A stretch of 64,000 nucleotides of DNA from the NCBI RefSeq assembly GCF_028372415.1, contig NC_092878.1:255501-319500 (forward strand), given 5' to 3'. The stretch comes from Notamacropus eugenii (Eukaryota > Chordata > Mammalia > Diprotodontia > Macropodidae). Under the pieces are notes generated by a model. It did not search any database and was not told the origin of the DNA. It saw nothing but the letters and a program-made list of their open reading frames with translations. Of this stretch, positions 58,251 to 64,000 are shown piece after piece (within the stretch, counting starts at the first letter, position 1; each line of letters begins with the position of its first letter). The position numbers were made by a program, and so were the translations under genes.

Positions 58251-61120
58251 GTTGTTTACTGCAGAGTGGGATGATGTTCCCTTTGACAGCTGGAGTTCCT
58301 GCACCTGTACATCAGTGAATGTCATCACAGTCATCTGCGGGTAACCCATGGTGTTGTTCCCCTGGGGCAAATCATGAAAATACATTAGAAGATGTGACTG
58401 GGGGAGCCAGGATCCTCCTGGGATAAACCCATAACCCAAGGATGGGCAGAGCAGCTAACATCTGCATCTCTCAGCCTCATCAGGCCTGAGGATTAAAGGG
58501 AAAGCTAAAAAAAATCACTTTTGAGATGAAACTTTAAAAATAGGTTGATGGATTGGGTTGGGAGGAGAAGATGGTGCTTAGCTAGCAATGGAGCACCAGG
58601 TTGGAACCAGGTCCCTGGGAGATGCCTTACCTGAGCTCCACAAAGGGAGATCCCCATCCATTATAGATTTATTCATTGCTTTTCCCCGTGTTTCTGATTA
58701 GCTTTTTCTTTAAATACTTAGGTGCCAAGCCAGCCAGTACCTGTATACTGAGTTCACATAATTTCACTGGCTATGATACCTTTAAGTCTAGTGCGGTCTT
58801 CCTGGTGATCTCTTCTTGTGGCCAGGTCTACTTTTGCTCTTTGTTTGTCTGACATGATTTATAGCCCCTGCTTCTGCACTCCCCTGAGGCACCAGAAATT
58901 TCCACTCAGGGATCAAAGGGCCTATGGGTGCTCTGAGCTGGGATGCTCTAGCAGCCTAGACCCCCACCTGACATCTCATGGATTCTGAAATGTGCCACAT
59001 TCTTGACGACTGGAATAAGCCAGCAAAGGCAGAAGTCAGTTGGGTATTGTTCCAGGTTACTTCCAGTATTGGCCCTTTGGCACCCAGGTGGGTTCAGGTG
59101 CCCCAACACACCCTTACTCAGAGCACAGGCTTCAGACTTTTTACTGGAGCTTCCACTGTTTTCTGCAGGCCTGGGACACATAGAGGAGCTCACAGTTCTT
59201 CCTCTTGGGTCTTCCTGAGCCCTGTCTGTTCTGTCGAGTTCCTAGTTACATCCCTTCTGAAATGAATTTGGGTGTCCTGGGCTCCTCTGACACCTTTAGT
59301 GGATCACAAAGGCTCCCAGTGGGTGCCAGTGTCTCAAATGGAAACAGAATAAGCTTGGGGAGATAGACTTCCTCTAGGTGATATCTTCAAAGAGTGGAAA
59401 TTGGTTTGTTGGCGTCAGTTTGTTGACTTTGGATGGATAGATCCACAGGACCCAGCAGAGCTCAGAGCTGCTTTGTCCAGTAAAAAGTTCAGAGATTCAG
59501 TTAGGAAAAGAATTCTGAGAAGACCCGAGTTCAGCCTAGAACCTCCAGTCTTCTTGGGCAAGTGAGCCCAAGGGGAATGGAGTTTTCTTGATGTCACATT
59601 AGCCATGAAGCTCAGCATGGAAGACTGGTAGGGGAGAGAGAGGGAGTTTCATGCCTTCTGACTACGGAAACCGAAGATGGTTTCAAAACGGTTATCTGAG
59701 GTGTCACGATGGGGAGACTGAACACCCTCCCCCTCTGCTGGGTTCACAACTTCCATCATTGGGGGCTGAGATGCAGGTTTCACTGACTAAGGACGTCTAG
59801 AACTGGGGGTCAAAGGCCCTGTTTAGAGCTGGTTTACAGAGTAGGCCAGAAGGGAAGGAGTTTCTCTGTGATGGGGGATGTGGTGAATAACATGGGTGGC
59901 TGCGATCTGGGGAGAGAGCTGACACCTCGGTTACACTCTTAGTGGATGGATTGTCCAGGACATCTGATAACCCTGCAAAGCCCTGGGCTGAGGAACAGCT
60001 ACATTGGAGAACAACATCTGATAAAGGCAGTGGAGGCCAGAATGGACAACTGGATGTAGAGAATCATACTTGACTGGCAGCAGTTCCTGCAGAAGAGAAG
60101 AGGGGCATCACTCAGAGATGGCCATAACTTTGCAGGATCCAAACCCAAGTCAACCTCCCTGTTCAGTCTGTTCTTCTGGAATGGGACACATTTGTTCCTA
60201 AAAATCACTGGCTACACAAAACCACACAATAAAAGTCACAAAGGTGATGGGAACATGGGGGAAGGATCGTAACACTGAATCTGTATCAGTGACACAATAA
60301 AAAAAAGATTGGAGTCAAAGGAAGGTGGCAGTGTGGTCTTATGTATTTAAATGGCTAAGAAATCCTCAAACATTGTAGTAAATAGCGGCTGAGGGCTGCT
60401 ACTCAGCCTGTTCCCCAGCACACACCAGTCCTGGCTAGTGTGGAGTTGTTCTGGGTGAGAGGGTGGTCTCAGTGGACCACAGCTCCAGGCCATGGTGAAA
60501 GGTGGATAAGGGGGGAGAGGCAGATCAGCCTTCCTCAGCCCTCAGCTCCAAATGCCCCAAAGATTCTATGATAAATGTGCTGCTTTGCCCTAACAAAATC
60601 CCAAAGTTTGCTTGTAGATATGAGCATCAGGATGAAGATTGCAGCTTGGGAGTCTTTGGGAAGTGGTTCTCTCTTCTCGGTTTCTCCAAAATGAAAGTGT
60701 TCACATAAGCAAACACAAAATTTGAGTGTGTTCAGTCATTCTCTTTCAGTCACACTGGAACAAATTCATATCCTTAGAATGAGTGCTAGAGCAGAACTGA
60801 CTAGGCCCCTTTCTCCTCTCTGGTGTCTCAGCCACTTGGCTCCACATGAGAAGGTTTCCTGCCTAGAATCTTCATGGATGTTCACTCTGACAGAGTGTGT
60901 GTAAGAAAGTGTGTTGAGGCTCATGGGGAGGGGGAGGTGACAGGATAATTTCATTTGTCTCACTATTTCATTAAAATGCCTTCACTTTGATCTAAGCCTG
61001 ACAATCTGTGGACTAACCAAAGCAAAACGCATGGGTAAAGGCTGAGGACATAGGGTTAGGAGAGGATTCTGACCTGCCCTGTGGTTGTGGTCTGAGGTGG
61101 TCTGCCAAAGTCCAGGGAGG
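58251..61120. other. Non-repeat sequence of the right arm, no gene called
   Basis: It is the reverse of 10640-13370. Its open frames are shorter than in the left arm because of small insertions and deletions. No recognised exon. Confidence 0.5.
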
Positions 61121-61202
61121 TGTGTGTGTGTATGTGTGTGTGTGTGTATGTGCGCACGCGCGCACATGCCATGACCTACAGATGCTTTTGGTTTAACCTC
61201 TC

Positions 61203-61241
<39 letters not shown>
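61121..61241. repeat. TG and CA microsatellite pair
   Basis: An imperfect TG array at 61121-61164 (with a CG-rich end 'gcgcacgcgcgcac') and a CA array at 61205-61241, about 40 bases apart in opposite sense. The left-arm counterpart is 10440-10626. Confidence 0.95.
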
Positions 61242-61242
<1 letters not shown>

Positions 61243-62130
61243 CATTGTTCTTTACAAACCAGGTGGCATTCCATCATTTCTTGGTGTTTATTATTCCAGA
61301 TCTTCCCAATATTTGACTGGAGGTGAGGGATGGACATACGAAAAGAAAAGGTATCCAAGCAGCTAGGAAGCTCCTTTCACCCCACCTGGATTTGGCTGCC
61401 CGCTGACAGACAGCCCTATCATGTTGCATGTCTGTTGTGAGATACGACTCCTGACTGGTGGAAAGAATGGTGTAAGAACAAGCCAGATGGGTTTCATGTC
61501 GGAAAGCACAGGGGCCACCTCACTCCTTACCCCATACATGGGGAGAAGTTGACAAATTCCCATTTTCCTTCATTCCTGAGACATGCACTCTTTGACATGG
61601 CTCAGAAAGGACTCCCCAGGAGGGTATCAGGGTGTTGTAGGCTAAAATAATCTGTGATGTCCCCAGGAACTGTATTTTTCCTAGTCATCCAGGATTTCCT
61701 TTCATGTAATTATTAATGGGAGTGGGATTCAACTGTCAGACTAAAGTTTACTGGAGCTGAGGTAGAACTGCTTCCCTTCTCCTCGCTGTGGAAGCAGCTT
61801 TCATCCTGAATCATAAAAATATTCTGGACCCTAGGTTCAGGTATCAAATATTTGATGGGTAATACATGGGTATAATTCCTGACTGCTACCTTTGGCATGG
61901 GAATAAGCAGACACTGTCTCTTTTTACTACCCAGCAAAGGTGGATCTCAAGTCTCTTCTGAGATGAGATCTCCAGATCCACCCACAGATCCATTTATCAA
62001 GCTAGATACTCAATCACTGATATACAGTCTTTACTGAAAGTGGGAATTTGTCCAATGGAATATTTTTTTTTAAAGATTCCTTGATTGCTTACCAAGAATT
62101 TCATATACATGGACATGTGTGTGTGCCTAC

Positions 62131-62139
62131 ATGCACACG

Positions 62140-62182
<43 letters not shown>
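62131..62182. repeat. (CA)n microsatellite
   Basis: About 25 CA units with two CG interruptions at the start. It is longer than its left-arm mirror (9514-9546). Confidence 0.95.
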
Positions 62183-62185
<3 letters not shown>

Positions 62186-62329
62186 ATTGAGATTTTAGTG
62201 ATGATTCTAAAGACCCACTGGATCCTGCCTCAGGATTTTTCATTTTCTTTTCCTAAAACCTGATGTTCGGGAGTGATTTTAATTTTAACCAATCGGAACT
62301 ACTCTGTCTGACTCTGTATCTCTCCTCTC

Positions 62330-62475
62330 TTCTTTTCCTCAGTTTCCTCATCTGAAAAATGAGCTAGAGAAGGAAATGACAAAGCACTCCAGAGTCTTTG
62401 CCATGAAAACCCCAAATGGGGTCCCAAAGAGTCGGACCTACTGCAATGGCTGAACAACAGCGGCAACAATATGGC
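62330..62475 (+). repeat. RTE-tailed SINE, sense
   Basis: It shows 'tcctcatctgaaaaatgagc', 'agaaggaaatgacaaagcac', 'cactccagagtctttgccat', then 'gtcccaaagagtcggacc'. It is the mirror of 9225-9365. Confidence 0.8.
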
Positions 62476-62594
62476 GGCACATTGGCACACTTTGGTTCAC
62501 AAACATTTTGCAATAGGAAGGCATGGTTTTAGCTCCCAGTTTGAGGGCTCCATAAAAAGAACTATTGCCAAGTTTGATTGAACATATGGGTCCT

Positions 62595-62825
62595 TTTCCT
62601 CTTGCATTTATTAAATGCCTACTAGGTGCCAGGCACATGCTAAGGACTTTACAAGTGTTGTCTCATCTGATTCCCACAACAACCCTGTGAGGTAGATGCT
62701 GTTCTGGTCCCCATTTTACAGATGAGGAAATTGAGGCAGAAAGTGATGAAGTAATATGCCCAGGGTCACACAGCTCAGAGGTGTCTGAGGTCAGATTTGA
62801 ACTCAGAGTATAAACCCAGTCATTG
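62595..62825 (-). repeat. MIR/THER-like core-SINE, antisense
   Basis: It shows 'taggtgccaggcacatgcta', 'cccattttacagatgaggaa' and 'gggtcacacagctcagaggt'. It is the mirror of 8895-9095. Confidence 0.85.
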
Positions 62826-63546
62826 AATAGCTGGGTCAAAGTGATTTGGAGCATTTTTTGAGGCTTTGAGTCAGTTATTTGCTTGAGAGTTTATATTTCT
62901 TGGATGGCAAAACCCTTATCAGAGAAATTTGATACTAAGATTTTCTCCCATTTGACCACTTCCTATGCGAGATGCATTAATGTTGTATGTACAGAAGTTT
63001 TTCAGTTTCATGTAATCAAAAGTTTGTATTCTATCTTTTAAAATTACCTCTATCTCTGGTTAAAAACTCAAAGTTGTGACAGGTATATGATTTCCTCACC
63101 TAATCTGGTTGCCTCAGTCTTCTCAGCTGTAAAATGATGGTAACAATACCGCCTATCTCTCTGGTCGTTGCAAGGATCAACTGAGATAATAATTGTAAAG
63201 TCCTTAATCCAGTGCCTGGCACATAGTAAACCATATCAGTGTTAGCTATTATTATATATTTATTGTTATTAATTTTTATATTAGGATCTGTAGTATTGAG
63301 ATTATCTAGTTAGAATGCATCACAGAATATAGTCTAAGATGTTTTCTCAGCAAGTTTTTTAATCAAATAAAGAGCATTTTCCTAGATAATTTATATTTTC
63401 CACTCCATCACACACTGGGCTATTGAGTTCCATTGTTTCTGATTCCTGTCTAGTCTCCCACCAGTCTTTCTATTTTTTAACCAATACTAGATGGTTTGGG
63501 TGACTGCTGTTTTATAATAGAATTTGAGGTCTGGAACTTCTCCTTC
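62826..63546 (-). mobile_element. L1 ORF2 3' fragment, minus strand
   Basis: It is the mirror of 8105-8870, interrupted by a core-SINE at 63105-63250. The reverse reading gives the same post-RT words. Confidence 0.7.
63105..63250 (+). repeat. MIR/THER-like core-SINE, sense
   Basis: It shows 'cctcagtcttctcagctgta' and 'ccagtgcctggcacatagta'. It is the mirror of 8395-8570. Confidence 0.7.
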
Positions 63547-64000
63547 CCCTTGAAGAAGAGGTTTCAAATGCCATTAGGCTCCTTTTGTGTGGCAAAGCAC
63601 TTGGTGTTGATTCTATTCCAGCTGAGATTTACAAGGTAGGGGAGGAGTGTCCAGTGCTCATACAAAATCTGACTGAAATTTTCTGGGTTATATGGCAAGA
63701 GGAGGTTGTCCCCCAGGAATTAAAAGAAACTTCCATTGTCCATCTCTATAAAGGTAAAGAAAATAGTCTGTCCTGTGTCAATCACAGAGAGGTCTCTCTC
63801 TTATTCGTTGGTGGTGAGATTCCTGCTAGAATCCTCCTTAATAGACTGATCCTTCACCTGGAAGATGGTCATGTACCTGAGATCCAGTATGGCTTCATAA
63901 AGGGCTGAGGAATACTGGATATGTTGTTTGCTGCCCACAACTCCAGGAGAAATGCTAGAAGCAGAACAGAGGTCTGTACACATTTGTCCAGATTTCTTCA
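63547..64000 (+). mobile_element. RTE-type LINE, plus strand, cut by the window end
   Basis: A 107-residue frame (63585-63908) reads CGKALGVDSIPAEIYKVGEE, then PQELKETSIVHLYKGK, VNHREVSLLFVGGEIPARIL and PEIQYGFIKG, the early part of the RT domain. It ends at a TGA where the left copy reads on. It is the mirror of 7650-8104 and preserves the N-terminal side in one open frame. Confidence 0.82.

Larger units (their letters stand above)
54590..64000 (-). repeat. Right arm of a large inverted duplication, runs off the window
   Basis: It is the reverse image of 7650-14845, in the same order of landmarks (old L1 piece, SINE 57205, SINE 58010, non-repeat block, TG/CA arrays, RTE-tailed SINE 62330, SINE 62595, L1 62826, RTE 63547). 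It contains about 2.1 kb (55070-57170) absent from the left arm. The arm is still matching at base 64000, so the true end lies outside. Confidence 0.85.

Overview
The window looks like nuclear DNA from a therian mammal, most likely a marsupial (an opossum-like genome is the best guess). It is AT-rich, CpG-poor and dominated by interspersed repeats: long L1 (LINE-1) copies with ORF1 and ORF2, RTE-type LINE fragments, L2/CR1-type LINE fragments, MIR/THER-like core-SINEs, RTE-tailed SINEs with the 'cactccagagtctttgccat' type tail, and at least one LTR. I see no intact protein-coding gene, tRNA, rRNA, CRISPR array or bacterial feature. Family names come from recognising motifs by eye, not from a database search.

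The only host gene I recognise is GOLGA3 (golgin A3). Eight exon-like blocks on the + strand between 35602 and 44484 match its C-terminal coiled-coil half in the correct order, mostly with AG/GT splice borders and matching phases. Two in-frame TAG stops, a lost donor and at least two missing exon groups make it a non-processed, duplicated pseudogene. Its terminal exon and 3' untranslated region occur a second time, in the same orientation, about 25.3 kb upstream (exon at 19090-19186).

Layout. 1-1502: old L1 fragment. 1503-6370: unclassified sequence. 6375-8104: RTE LINE (-). 8105-14845: old L1 pieces, SINEs and single-copy-like sequence. 14860-18190: internally deleted L1 (+). 18455-20220: GOLGA3 terminal exon copy 1. 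21030-23250: two L1 3' ends head to head. 23640-26845: two L2/CR1-type LINEs in opposite orientation. 26848-27388: CpG-rich solo LTR. 28290-31700: serine/threonine-rich degraded region, then a GC-rich stretch. 31938-32640: second LTR (-). 35602-44484: GOLGA3 pseudogene. 44835-49521: long L1 (+) with ORF1 and most of ORF2, inserted in the GOLGA3 3' UTR. 49523-49692: remnant of that UTR. 49693-53567: internally deleted L1 (-). 53570-57170: old L1-like sequence and a right-arm-only segment. 57170-64000: mirror image of 7650-14390.

Large-scale structure. 7650-14845 and 54590-64000 are inverted copies of each other (paired coordinates sum to about 71.6 kb), about 90-97% identical by eye. They enclose a spacer of about 40 kb that holds the two GOLGA3 segments. 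The right arm runs off the window end. Two L1 copies sit at the inner edges of the arms in mirrored orientation. They share the same ORF1-to-ORF2 internal deletion and the same inactive RT motif. The most notable points are this giant inverted duplication, the deleted L1 type, and a 138-base identical tract (with a shared frameshift) between two inverted L1s 1.8 kb apart, which suggests gene conversion.
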